The notes under the pieces: generated by a model | Database searches by the model: none | What the model saw: only the letters and a program-made list of their open reading frames with translations | What the model was told of the DNA's origin: nothing | Made by a program: the position numbers and the translations under genes | In this document: positions 7,515 through 15,567 of the stretch, piece by piece | How the letters are laid out: each line of letters starts with the position of its first letter | How positions within the stretch are numbered: the first letter of the stretch is position 1 | Origin: a virus | Virus record (IMG/VR): IMGVR_UViG_3300033553_000165 | Span: 32,897-96,896 of that record | Length of the DNA: 64,000 bases | Strand: one strand, 5' to 3'

Positions 7515-7820
7515 CTATTTAGCTTCAAAGTCATTAATCAGCTTTTTATTCATTTCGTACTTCTGCTCCTTGATCTCTTTTTTGAAATGATCTGAGGAAC
7601 GCTTTTGAAGCATCTTTTTTAAAGTCGCCTTATCATTTGACTTTAGAAAATCCGGAACGCCCTCTTTGGGGATAGATGTAAGAACATTTCCGGTTTTTGG
7701 ATTGGTTATGAGTTTACGTGTATGTTTATCCACGTTGACCCATTTACCGTTTCTAGAGACTAGACTGAAGTTAGGAACGGTGAATTTTTCGCCTGTTTTT
7801 TCATCAATAAAATTTGCCAT
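7515..7820 (-). CDS. Hypothetical protein, 101 residues
   Basis: Not recognised. The first half is beta-rich with repeated TG turns (DEKTGEKFTVPNF, NPKTGNVLTSI); the C-terminal half is a lysine-rich helix (TLKKMLQKRSSDHFKKEIKE). No cysteines, so not a zinc ribbon. It is eight bases after the RuvC-like gene and three bases before the sigma-like gene. A role linking replication and late transcription is possible but only inferred from position. Confidence 0.55.
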   Translation of the reverse strand: MANFIDEKTGEKFTVPNFSLVSRNGKWVNVDKHTRKLITNPKTGNVLTSIPKEGVPDFLKSNDKATLKKMLQKRSSDHFKKEIKEQKYEMNKKLINDFEAK

Positions 7821-7827
7821 AGTTTTG

Positions 7828-8367
7828 TTAGGAGTTTATTTTTGATTTTAGATAGTGTAAGATATGTAGTGCGTCAGACTCGTTATCGTCTTCGCCTTGG
7901 TAGTCCCATAATTTTTTAGCATACTCCACCATCAACGGTTTGCCTGCGTTTCCATTAAAAGTGGCAAACTTTTTAATAGAACTGGCTGAGAACTCAATGT
8001 ACTCAACTCCTAATTCAACGCAAACCTTCTCGATTATACCTATCAATTTTGAAGAATGTATGATAGGCTTAATATTCCTTCCAGCTGGGAGCTCATAAGC
8101 TACGACATCGATTTCGTGCTTAGCGAGGAATTTCCGGACTCTGGCGTCAAACCGAATCCATTTCATTCCTTGGCTTTCTTTTGATTTTATATTCAAATCC
8201 CAAAGTTCAACTTTAGGCTCCCCCGTCCCCTCTAATTCGTAAGAAACTCCGCAAATAGTAGCTTGATCAAATGCGGCGATATTTAGAGTGGTTTTTAATC
8301 TAGCGAGCTTTATTTCTTTGGCTCGCTTTAGTTTTTCTTCCCTTTTTAATCTTTCTGCTTTATTCAT
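7828..8367 (-). CDS. RuvC-like Holliday junction resolvase
   Basis: A 179-residue RNase H-fold nuclease. After a basic N-terminal helix, the first strand carries D34 (AAFDQATICGVSY), the second acidic residue is E92 (VVAYELPAG), and the final acidic pair lies in DDNESDALHIL (D161/D165). The segment FNGNAGKPLM before it matches the loop of RuvC-family proteins. It should resolve four-way or branched DNA before packaging, the job of endonuclease VII in T4. Its neighbours SbcC, SbcD and RecA fit recombination-dependent replication. Confidence 0.8.
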   Translation of the reverse strand: MNKAERLKREEKLKRAKEIKLARLKTTLNIAAFDQATICGVSYELEGTGEPKVELWDLNIKSKESQGMKWIRFDARVRKFLAKHEIDVVAYELPAGRNIKPIIHSSKLIGIIEKVCVELGVEYIEFSASSIKKFATFNGNAGKPLMVEYAKKLWDYQGEDDNESDALHILHYLKSKINS

Positions 8368-8442
8368 TTACTGGGGGGTTGAGGGGATTTGTAATTAATA
8401 GTTAAATTTTTAACTAAAATCATAATAATTTAACGAAGTTAG

Positions 8443-10350
8443 TTAACTTTTTTTTAATATACTAATGCCATTTACTTTTTTTATTATCAATTCGTTATTT
8501 GCTCCGATGGGTGTATTTCTGTGGGAGACTACCAATGTAGTAACCCCGAGACCTTCCAATATTTTTATCAGATCTTTTTGGCCCGTAACATCCAGACCCT
8601 CAAATACTTCATCTAATCCTAAGAAATTCAAACCACCATTTGGAGCCGACATATTGAATAACTTCTGCATACCTACGATATTGGCTAAATTTATGCGCCC
8701 CTTCTCTCCTCCACTATACTTCTCATATACTCCTACGTTCTTACCGTTCCGGATAATTGAGACGTCTATTTTCTCCCTTACATCGCCACTCTTTAAAACG
8801 GTAAATCCATCTATGTTTACTTGGAGATCAGTATTGATTTTCTTAAGATAGCTGTTTGTGATACCTTCTATGGATTTTATACTCTTATTAGTTAAAAAAG
8901 TCATAAAACCCTTTTTTCCTAAATGGTGTATCCAAAACTCATTTTCATCTACTTTCATTTCCCACTCCAGCATTTCTTTCGTGTGAACTTTTAGCTTCGT
9001 GCGGGCATTACCAAACTCTTCCTTCAGCTTAACGATTTTTTCGTCCTTATTTGCCCCTTCTTTTAGTTTCTCTATAATCTCCTCGTTATTCTTTATAGAA
9101 CGCTTAAATCCTTCTATTTCATCCTCTAGTATAGTGTATGAGTTCTTAAGGCTTTTATGTTTACGCTTGGCGTCTAAATATTCTTGATCAGCTTCATCAG
9201 CCTTCTCAATTTCAACCTCAATATTTTTAATCCGCTTCTCCAACTTTTTAATCGAAACTCCATCAATCTCTATATTCTCCTTAAGAATCTTAATATTCTC
9301 ATTAGTGGCTTCCATTAGTTCCGGAACCTCTTCTAAACTTATATTGGCCGAAGGATTAAATCCAAACTTACATTCTGGACAATCTATTCTCCCCTTCTTG
9401 ATATTCTCCAAGTGGTTTATTAAATGCTCAGCTTCCGCTATATCATCTTGAGTTTTATTTCGCTCCTTTTTTATCTTAGCGATTTTCCCCTTCAACTTCT
9501 TAACCCTATCATATAATTCAGTGGTATCTTTAAGAGCATCCTTTTTAATTAGGATATCTCGCTCCGCAAGAATAACCTTTTCCTCCAATTCCATTCTCTT
9601 TTCACCGCCTTCTGAAATCTTTAATTTATACTTATCAATCTGGTTAGTGTAGCCGGAAATTTTAGTCTCAATCCTCTGTAAATAATTTTCCTTTTCATCC
9701 TTAATTTCACCCTCAATAAATTCCATTTTATTCTCCAATTTCGTAACCTTTTCCTTCAGATCATTTAGCTTTAAATTGTTACCCTTATTGGATGATTTAA
9801 GTTCCTCAATCTTATCACTTATAAATTGGGTGTTTGAAAATCTAGCAATAATATTTTTCTTTTCAGCGTCTCCAGCCGTCAAGAAAGAATAATGCGTATC
9901 TTGCCCTATAACGAAGAAGTGAATGAAGTCCTCACGAGTTAATCCGATAAGTTCTAAGATTCGGTTATTTGCCTCAATTACCGAAGTAACTTGCGTATTC
10001 TTCTCACCGTTCTCCCATAGCTCAATACGTGAAGATTTCTTCCTATCAAACCAGCGTCTAATACTTAGCGTCTTTATTTTGCATACTTGGTTAGTCAGAT
10101 CAAATTGGACATAGGTTTCATCAGCGTCGTCAGCTATGAAACTATCCTTATTTACGTCCCGATTTGTTGAACCTGTTATTGCCAACGTTATTCCTTCAAT
10201 CAGAGTAGACTTTCCGGAACCATTACTATCTGCTCCTGGGTCGGTTTCATTTTCTCCGTAAATCATCACGCATTGATTATTCTGGAATTCATATTCTGAA
10301 TCAGCGTGGGACATTAAGTCTTTAAGTATTATTTTGGTTGGTTGCCACAT
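8443..10350 (-). CDS. sbcC: SbcC/Rad50-like ATPase subunit (T4 gp46 type)
   Basis: 635 residues with the SMC-like layout. The N-terminal Walker A is SNGSGKSTL (44-49 core). Two long coiled-coil arms flank a zinc hook CPEC near residue 330. The C-terminal half holds the ABC signature YSGGEKGRINLA and Walker B FLGLDEVFEGLD. With the SbcD-like nuclease (10663-11703) it would form the complex that resects DNA ends for recombination, as gp46/gp47 do in T4. The start overlaps the previous stop by one base. Downstream, 75 AT-rich bases hold no gene. Confidence 0.92.
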   Translation of the reverse strand: MWQPTKIILKDLMSHADSEYEFQNNQCVMIYGENETDPGADSNGSGKSTLIEGITLAITGSTNRDVNKDSFIADDADETYVQFDLTNQVCKIKTLSIRRWFDRKKSSRIELWENGEKNTQVTSVIEANNRILELIGLTREDFIHFFVIGQDTHYSFLTAGDAEKKNIIARFSNTQFISDKIEELKSSNKGNNLKLNDLKEKVTKLENKMEFIEGEIKDEKENYLQRIETKISGYTNQIDKYKLKISEGGEKRMELEEKVILAERDILIKKDALKDTTELYDRVKKLKGKIAKIKKERNKTQDDIAEAEHLINHLENIKKGRIDCPECKFGFNPSANISLEEVPELMEATNENIKILKENIEIDGVSIKKLEKRIKNIEVEIEKADEADQEYLDAKRKHKSLKNSYTILEDEIEGFKRSIKNNEEIIEKLKEGANKDEKIVKLKEEFGNARTKLKVHTKEMLEWEMKVDENEFWIHHLGKKGFMTFLTNKSIKSIEGITNSYLKKINTDLQVNIDGFTVLKSGDVREKIDVSIIRNGKNVGVYEKYSGGEKGRINLANIVGMQKLFNMSAPNGGLNFLGLDEVFEGLDVTGQKDLIKILEGLGVTTLVVSHRNTPIGANNELIIKKVNGISILKKS

Positions 10351-10673
10351 TATCTTGTTGGGTTTACGATGAATCTGTATCTGGGTGAAAGGAACTTATT
10401 ACCTACTTTCTTTTCGATCATTTGTTGAGCCTTGTGTTCACCCTTCTTCTCAATTATTTTTTGTACGAAACGGATTGCGGATTTTTTACTTTTATGTAAA
10501 GCAGATACCTTCGTTCCGGATTTGGCTTCGCTAATACAAAGCCGATTATTAAATTTATGTAAGAATAATTCTAAGCTATCAAAACCATCTATCTGTATTG
10601 GGAGACCGCTAACCTTTTTGAAGGTATTTCCGTTCCGGACATAATAATTTTCGTTGACTAATCTAATCCACAT
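10350..10673 (-). CDS. Hypothetical protein between sbcD and sbcC, 107 residues
   Basis: Not recognised. Beta-rich N-terminal part (MWIRLVNENYYVRNGNTFKK), basic helical C-terminal part (KKSAIRFVQKIIEKKGEHKA), overall strongly basic, so nucleic-acid binding is plausible. It is inserted between the nuclease and ATPase genes of the Mre11/Rad50-like pair, overlapping the first by 11 bases and touching the second. This suggests coexpression and perhaps an accessory role in end processing. Confidence 0.6.
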   Translation of the reverse strand: MWIRLVNENYYVRNGNTFKKVSGLPIQIDGFDSLELFLHKFNNRLCISEAKSGTKVSALHKSKKSAIRFVQKIIEKKGEHKAQQMIEKKVGNKFLSPRYRFIVNPTR

Positions 10674-11703
10674 TTTGTTTAAGTATTTTAAGACCTCGTT
10701 TGCGGCTGATAGAATCTATACCTTGGATTTTACAATATTCGGCGAAATACTTTATTATAGCTTTTTGATCAAGTTCTTTTAGATCACCGCTCTCAATTTT
10801 AAGTATTTCTTCATTGATATCATTCAGCTCAAACTTACAGTCAATTCCTAAACTACTTAACTTTGCTTGATCTACCTTATGAATCTCAGATTTATCTCCA
10901 GAGAATATAAACCGTACATTATCTTCTTTTCCACCGTACATCTCAATCTCATTATCAACGTCGTCATTAACGTCCAACTTGATCTTTATGTATTTAGGGA
11001 AGTTTGTAGGCTCAAAATCTATATCTCCATTTTCCATTAGGATAGTAAATCCTTTGTCCTCTATATTTTCCCCATAATTACCTTGATAGGCTGAACCAAT
11101 ATAAAAGATATTTTTACCGATTTCACTCCCATCGTGATAATGCCCGACTAAGACCTTATCCCAGCTTTTTACGTCCTTCGGCGAAATAGCATCTTCAACT
11201 ACTGAACCGTCGTTATTTCGTACCCCATTAAAGGCGACGTGAGTTATTAAGATTGACTTCTCATACGGAACCTTTTCTCTCAGGGTTTCAAGCTCTTTTA
11301 ATCTCGCTTTATAACTATTGGAGAAGTATGGTAAAAATCCTACCGATATGTCCCCCATTTTTATACATCTAAAGTTTCTGACCAATTGGAAGTTTACCGT
11401 ATTATCAAATACATCTAAATAGCTATCCTCACTATCTAAATCCGTCTTATCGTGGTTACCAGGAATACCAACTAACGTTATTCCCGTTCCCTCAAATATA
11501 CCTAAGATTTTCTTCATAGTAATCAACGTCATCAGGTTTTGACCTATACGATTTGTGAAGAAGTCTCCACCGTGAATTACATAATCGACTCCTAATAAAT
11601 TAGCAAGGTCATATGCCTGCACAAAAATATTATAGACTAAATCTAAATTATCACGCTTTAAATGCGTATCGGTCAAAACTACTGCTAACGGCTTATTGAT
11701 CAT
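10663..11703 (-). CDS. sbcD: SbcD/Mre11-like nuclease subunit (T4 gp47 type)
   Basis: A calcineurin-like metallophosphoesterase of about 346 residues. The metal ligands follow the family order: DTH (12-14), GGDFF, PGNHDKTD, LITHVAFNG and VGHYHDG. It would be the exo/endonuclease partner of the SbcC-like ATPase. I prefer the ATG at 11703 (MINKPLAVVLTDTH), preceded by a purine-rich AAAGAGAAAG; an in-frame ATG at 11721 would add six residues. The start lies inside the recA-like gene's last codons. Confidence 0.92.
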   Translation of the reverse strand: MINKPLAVVLTDTHLKRDNLDLVYNIFVQAYDLANLLGVDYVIHGGDFFTNRIGQNLMTLITMKKILGIFEGTGITLVGIPGNHDKTDLDSEDSYLDVFDNTVNFQLVRNFRCIKMGDISVGFLPYFSNSYKARLKELETLREKVPYEKSILITHVAFNGVRNNDGSVVEDAISPKDVKSWDKVLVGHYHDGSEIGKNIFYIGSAYQGNYGENIEDKGFTILMENGDIDFEPTNFPKYIKIKLDVNDDVDNEIEMYGGKEDNVRFIFSGDKSEIHKVDQAKLSSLGIDCKFELNDINEEILKIESGDLKELDQKAIIKYFAEYCKIQGIDSISRKRGLKILKQNVD

Positions 11704-12778
11704 AACTTTCTCTTTCTTCAATTACTTGTTGATGTCTTTGCTTTGTAATCTTCTTATGGATAATCTCCATATATTTATTCTTGCTCCAGTACAGCTGATA
11801 GAGTGTCCGCTTACTACTCCAACTAACTTTGCCCTTCATAGCCGAGTGCTTTAGAGCTCCTTCTTTTTCAATAATCCCGTGCTCAACACCAAAGGTAATA
11901 TCTTCAGCGCTCAATACCATACCGAACCCCATTAGGATTTCAATATTTGTTTCTCGTCGGCTTCCGAAGTCATTCTTTTCAACCGAAACTTTTGTTATCT
12001 GAGCTACCTTAGCATCGTCAATCTTTTCACTCTTAATAGTGACCATCCTTAACCGTATTGTGGACATTAATTCAACCCACTCACCACCTGTCGATTTCTT
12101 ACCGTGACCTCCGATTTTATCATAAACGTGGTTCAACATTATGAAGTGTATGGTGGTGTTATACATTTCCCCTACTAAGAACTTGGCGAACATCTTAGCT
12201 GGTTTAGCAAAGGCTCCGATTTTTTCGTGCTTCAACTTTTCCATATCTTTCCCCTTCGTCATTGTCTTTTCCATAGCGGCAGTATTCTCCTGCATAGTAT
12301 CAAGCTCAGATCGAGATAGGGTTGCCCCTAAACTATCCCAAAGGAAATAAAATTTAGGCTCTCCCATCTTTTCCGCTCTGAAAATATCCTTAGCTTCTTC
12401 AATAAGGTTTTTGACTTGAAGAAACATCATCTCAACATAGCGGATTTTTATTATCATAACCTTTTCCAAATCAATACCGAGACGTGTAGCGTATTCACGA
12501 TTGTCCCTATTTTCTGAAGATAGGATAACCGCTATTCCATCAGGTTGAGCATTGAGGAAATTTCTCATACCTACTAATCCCAACGTTGTCTTTCCGGAAG
12601 CACTTGGCCCAGCTATTTCAACGATTCCTGTAGGTAATCCAAAAGTTCCTAAATTGTAATCTAATTCGGGGGATCCCGTATGCGCCCAACTACTAACTTC
12701 CTTGAAGCTATTTTTGTCGGAGAACTTGATAACGTCTCCGGAGTTGAACCGCTTTACCAGTTTGTCTATTATACTCAT
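11693..12778 (-). CDS. uvsX: RecA/UvsX-type recombinase
   Basis: 361 residues. Walker A is GPSASGKTT (57-65). The Walker B region is FYFLWDSLGAT, and loop segments around residues 170-235 include IHFIMLNHVYDKIG and KKSTGGEWVELMSTIRLR. This is the RecA core fold. It would catalyse strand invasion, initiating recombination-dependent replication with the SSB (12858-14123), the UvsW-like helicase and the SbcCD pair. A strong hairpin (12803-12836) separates it from the SSB gene, so it may be expressed at a lower level than SSB. Confidence 0.92.
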   Translation of the reverse strand: MSIIDKLVKRFNSGDVIKFSDKNSFKEVSSWAHTGSPELDYNLGTFGLPTGIVEIAGPSASGKTTLGLVGMRNFLNAQPDGIAVILSSENRDNREYATRLGIDLEKVMIIKIRYVEMMFLQVKNLIEEAKDIFRAEKMGEPKFYFLWDSLGATLSRSELDTMQENTAAMEKTMTKGKDMEKLKHEKIGAFAKPAKMFAKFLVGEMYNTTIHFIMLNHVYDKIGGHGKKSTGGEWVELMSTIRLRMVTIKSEKIDDAKVAQITKVSVEKNDFGSRRETNIEILMGFGMVLSAEDITFGVEHGIIEKEGALKHSAMKGKVSWSSKRTLYQLYWSKNKYMEIIHKKITKQRHQQVIEERESYDQ

Positions 12779-12802
12779 AATTTTAACTTTATTTTAATAT
12801 AA

Positions 12803-12836
12803 AAAACCGTGGGCAGATTTCTCCACTCACGGTTTT
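12803..12836 (-). terminator. Hairpin terminator after the SSB gene
   Basis: AAAACCGTG (12803-12811) pairs with CACGGTTTT (12828-12836), with a further partial GTGG/CCAC pairing inside. On the minus strand the hairpin is followed by TTTTTTATATT. It is just downstream of the SSB stop (12858) and just upstream of the RecA start, so it probably attenuates rather than fully stops transcription. Confidence 0.7.
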
Positions 12837-12857
12837 CTTAACATAAATTAAGGGAGA

Positions 12858-14123
12858 TTATTTTTTATTTCTAAGTCGGCTTCGGATATCATCTATGGAC
12901 ATTTTACCCTTTTTCTTTGGGGCTTCTTCCTCTTCCTCTTCTTCCTCATCCTCTTCTTCCTCATCCTCTTCTTCCTCAACCTCGTCGGCTTCTTCTTCCT
13001 CAACCTCTTCTTCGTCTTCTTCCTCTTCACCTACTTCCTCACGGATAGCGTCTCGGATTTCTTCGTCGGTCATAGATTTCAGAACCTTTATATCTAAGTC
13101 CTCTGCCTTGATATATTTCAGAAGTTCCTTCCGGCTCATATCATCCAGCTCATCTCCTTCTTCGTCTTCCTCTTCCTCCTCTTCATCTTCTTCCTCTTCA
13201 ACTTCTTCAACTTTAGCCTTCTTAGCTTTCTTGGACTTTTTATCTTCCTTCTTAGCTTTTTTAGGCTTTTCATCCTCCTCTTCGTCTTCATCCTCTTCTT
13301 CATCATATTGGTCTTTAACTTCCTCAACGATTTCTAACCACCTGTCGTCGTCAAAAAAGTCAAACTCATTATTCGTATCATAATGCTCCAAACCTTTTAA
13401 AGCTCTCTGAAAATCCTTTAGCGTATAAACTTCACGGAATAATTCAATCAAACTCTTTGCTTTATCGAACTTATCAAGTTCCTCATCTTCCAAAGGCTCT
13501 GATCTTTTACTTACCGTGACTGAATAATAGTCCTCGCCTTTCTTCTTATTAGGCTTGCTAATATACTTAATAAGTATCGGAAGACCGTCGTCGATATCTG
13601 TGAACGGATCAACCTCTATCGGGTCAGATTCGTCTTCCATAAATAATTCCTTATTCAGCGCATCACGAACCGTTTTCTTGAAAGCAAGTAAACCAAATTC
13701 CCTTTTAGATTTAGAAATTTTAACAGCGTATGCTACCCATTCTAAATCATAACTTAATCCAGTTTTCCAATCGCCAAGCAGCTTCAATTTATCGTCGTCC
13801 TTCAAATTCGCCTTAGCAAATTTAATATACTCATCAATAATATCCAATTTGGTTCCCCCGTGTAAAACTGAGTTGAGAACCGTTCTGCGGATTTCTTTAC
13901 CCTCGTCATCTTCCAGCGTTAACCACGCTTGTTTTTTCATTATGAAAAAATCAACCCCATCGTGAGGTGGAAATAAACGGAATTTGGTAGCTTTACCGTC
14001 TTCGAATTCAAGATAGTCGTTAAAACCTCTTACGCCAATAAGCTCGTTTTCTTGGTCCGCCTTTTCTTTAAGGTCTCCAATTTTTACGCTCTTAGCTTTG
14101 TACTTTTTTCTTAAGTCTGACAT
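12858..14123 (-). CDS. ssb: Single-stranded DNA-binding protein (gp32-like) with very acidic tail
   Basis: 421 residues. The N-terminal half resembles phage SSBs: FNDYLEFEDGKATKFRLFPP, then W/F-containing strands and RRTVLNSVLHGG, consistent with an OB fold. From about residue 270 the sequence is low complexity, almost entirely E and D with lysine blocks, ending in a short basic segment. A long acidic tail is how phage SSBs contact partner proteins, but this one is unusually long. High expression is suggested by the terminator right after it. The antisense serine-rich frame is a shadow of the acidic codons. Confidence 0.85.
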   Translation of the reverse strand: MSDLRKKYKAKSVKIGDLKEKADQENELIGVRGFNDYLEFEDGKATKFRLFPPHDGVDFFIMKKQAWLTLEDDEGKEIRRTVLNSVLHGGTKLDIIDEYIKFAKANLKDDDKLKLLGDWKTGLSYDLEWVAYAVKISKSKREFGLLAFKKTVRDALNKELFMEDESDPIEVDPFTDIDDGLPILIKYISKPNKKKGEDYYSVTVSKRSEPLEDEELDKFDKAKSLIELFREVYTLKDFQRALKGLEHYDTNNEFDFFDDDRWLEIVEEVKDQYDEEEDEDEEEDEKPKKAKKEDKKSKKAKKAKVEEVEEEEDEEEEEEDEEGDELDDMSRKELLKYIKAEDLDIKVLKSMTDEEIRDAIREEVGEEEEDEEEVEEEEADEVEEEEDEEEEDEEEEEEEEAPKKKGKMSIDDIRSRLRNKK

Positions 14124-14142
14124 CGTTTTTAAAATTTAATTT

Positions 14143-14667
14143 TTAATCGGTTATTGTTCCCTTTTTTATTTTGAAGTAAACTTTGTTAAGCTGAGACTGA
14201 AGAATTTGATCATCCATATCCCCAAACTTTAACGTCATACTCAATTTATCCAGCTTGTGGCTTTTATCTTTAGCAGATTGGTAAATTGTGTACATAAACT
14301 CCTTTTCTTTAGTAACCCTGTTAAACTTTTGCTTCTTCTTCTGCCATATTTTGTCCATTGTTAAAGCATCGTCTACTTCAGCTATCGTGTAACGCTTCCG
14401 TTCATCATCAGCGTCAAAAGCATTCCGGATTCTTTCCTTAGCCTTCGCCTCATAAATAGAGAGGTCAAGTTTTGATTCCTGAACCAACCCGTCCATTTCA
14501 GCCGCCAATAGTCCAAACCTATTAACCACCACTGGAAAAGTTATAAGTTCCGCCATAAGATTTGAATAATCTATCTTCAATAGTTTATCAATATCCATAT
14601 TGTCTTCAAAGTCGTCCAACTTAAATTGGATAACATTGTCTCCCATTGTAAATTTTAGTTCTCTCAT
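14143..14667 (-). CDS. Unknown protein next to SSB/RecA; possible recombination mediator
   Basis: 174 residues, not recognised with confidence. An N-terminal beta-like segment (MRELKFTMGDNVIQFKLDDF) is followed by long helices (SIYEAKAKERIRNAFDADDE; VDDALTMDKIWQKKKQKFNR), and a KSHKLDKLSMTLK segment. Position beside SSB and RecA genes, size and helical makeup recall UvsY-type mediators that load RecA on SSB-coated DNA. That is an inference from context and gross architecture only. It overlaps the DUF3310-like gene by four bases. Confidence 0.5.
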   Translation of the reverse strand: MRELKFTMGDNVIQFKLDDFEDNMDIDKLLKIDYSNLMAELITFPVVVNRFGLLAAEMDGLVQESKLDLSIYEAKAKERIRNAFDADDERKRYTIAEVDDALTMDKIWQKKKQKFNRVTKEKEFMYTIYQSAKDKSHKLDKLSMTLKFGDMDDQILQSQLNKVYFKIKKGTITD

Positions 14668-14933
14668 CCTTCTATTACTTCAATTTTATTAGCCTTTAGT
14701 TGTTCATTAACCTCAATCATCCTCTCCAGATAATCCTTAGCTTTTATAAGGTCTATTTGATTATTCCCCTTACTACTTTCAGGTCGGATGAAACGGTCTA
14801 AATATCGTTCTACGTGTCCCGCACAATAAGCGTCCCCGTGGGTTTTGCTTCTCCTATACATACGGGATATCATATCGTGTTCCTTTTCACCGTATTTAGA
14901 ACGGTTGGAAGCTTCCAGTTCGTCTCTAGTCAT
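14664..14933 (-). CDS. DUF3310-like small protein
   Basis: 89 residues. The pattern AGHVERYLDRF ... NQIDLIKAKDYLERMIEV matches the core of DUF3310 proteins, small phage proteins near replication or nucleotide genes with a GNxxKYxxR ... DLxKAxxYL signature. Their biochemical role is not clear to me. It overlaps the HD-phosphohydrolase gene by eight bases, which supports a link to nucleotide metabolism. Confidence 0.55.
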   Translation of the reverse strand: MTRDELEASNRSKYGEKEHDMISRMYRRSKTHGDAYCAGHVERYLDRFIRPESSKGNNQIDLIKAKDYLERMIEVNEQLKANKIEVIEG

Positions 14934-15555
14934 TGTATTTCCAATTTATAGTTTTTAAATCAAATAAAATATTCAGGTCTTTAGTCTCAAGAATAAATGA
15001 ATTTTCTTGGTAATAATCTATACATTCATCAACGGCCAAGTTTAGGTTTTTGATACAATATTTATACTTAACCTTTAAGATCAAGTTCCCTAACTCCATC
15101 TCCTTTTTAATGTAGAACGCCATACTCATCCAGTCTGCGACTTTCACTAATAATTTTACATATTTATGCTTCATAGCGAAATTATCCCGAAATAAGGAAT
15201 TTGATTTCGTTTCAGATCCAAATAAGTTTTCTATGGAAACATCTACGAAACTATCAAGTTCTTGGCGAATTTTGATACCGTTGTGTTTGTTGTACTTAAC
15301 GTTGTGGTTAATGTCACCTGTGAACATTTCGTCAAAGTCGTGAAAGGCAGCATAAGTCATAACCGCTAATTTCTGTTCACACGCTTCCTTTTCGAATATC
15401 TCCTCGGCAAGTATCCTTGAGAACCAAGTTACCAAGAAGCTGTGGTGAGCAACGGTTTCATCCTTTATTCGGTGCATACCGTTCCAACGGATCATATTAT
15501 TTAGTTGATCAAAATTTTCATCAAATAGGATATTTTCAAATAAATTAACTTTCAT
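14926..15555 (-). CDS. HD-domain phosphohydrolase, YfbR-like 5'-nucleotidase
   Basis: 209 residues. The HD signature is split as usual: R-N-H residues in RWNGMHRIKDETVAHHS and the HD core AAFHDFDEMFTGD, which matches the HDxxE...GD pattern of YfbR. Such enzymes dephosphorylate deoxynucleoside monophosphates. Beside the polymerase and thymidylate-synthase-family genes it probably adjusts the nucleotide pool, for example by removing an unwanted dNMP. It starts 12 bases after the polymerase gene. Confidence 0.75.
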   Translation of the reverse strand: MKVNLFENILFDENFDQLNNMIRWNGMHRIKDETVAHHSFLVTWFSRILAEEIFEKEACEQKLAVMTYAAFHDFDEMFTGDINHNVKYNKHNGIKIRQELDSFVDVSIENLFGSETKSNSLFRDNFAMKHKYVKLLVKVADWMSMAFYIKKEMELGNLILKVKYKYCIKNLNLAVDECIDYYQENSFILETKDLNILFDLKTINWKYND

Positions 15556-15567
15556 AAGTTGTGGGGA

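Noticed and set aside
12895-13383. Long serine-rich frame on the plus strand
   Set aside because: It is the complement of the E/D-rich tail of the SSB gene (GAA/GAT codons read as TTC/ATC/TCT). No independent support; the same applies to the basic frame at 13136-13327.
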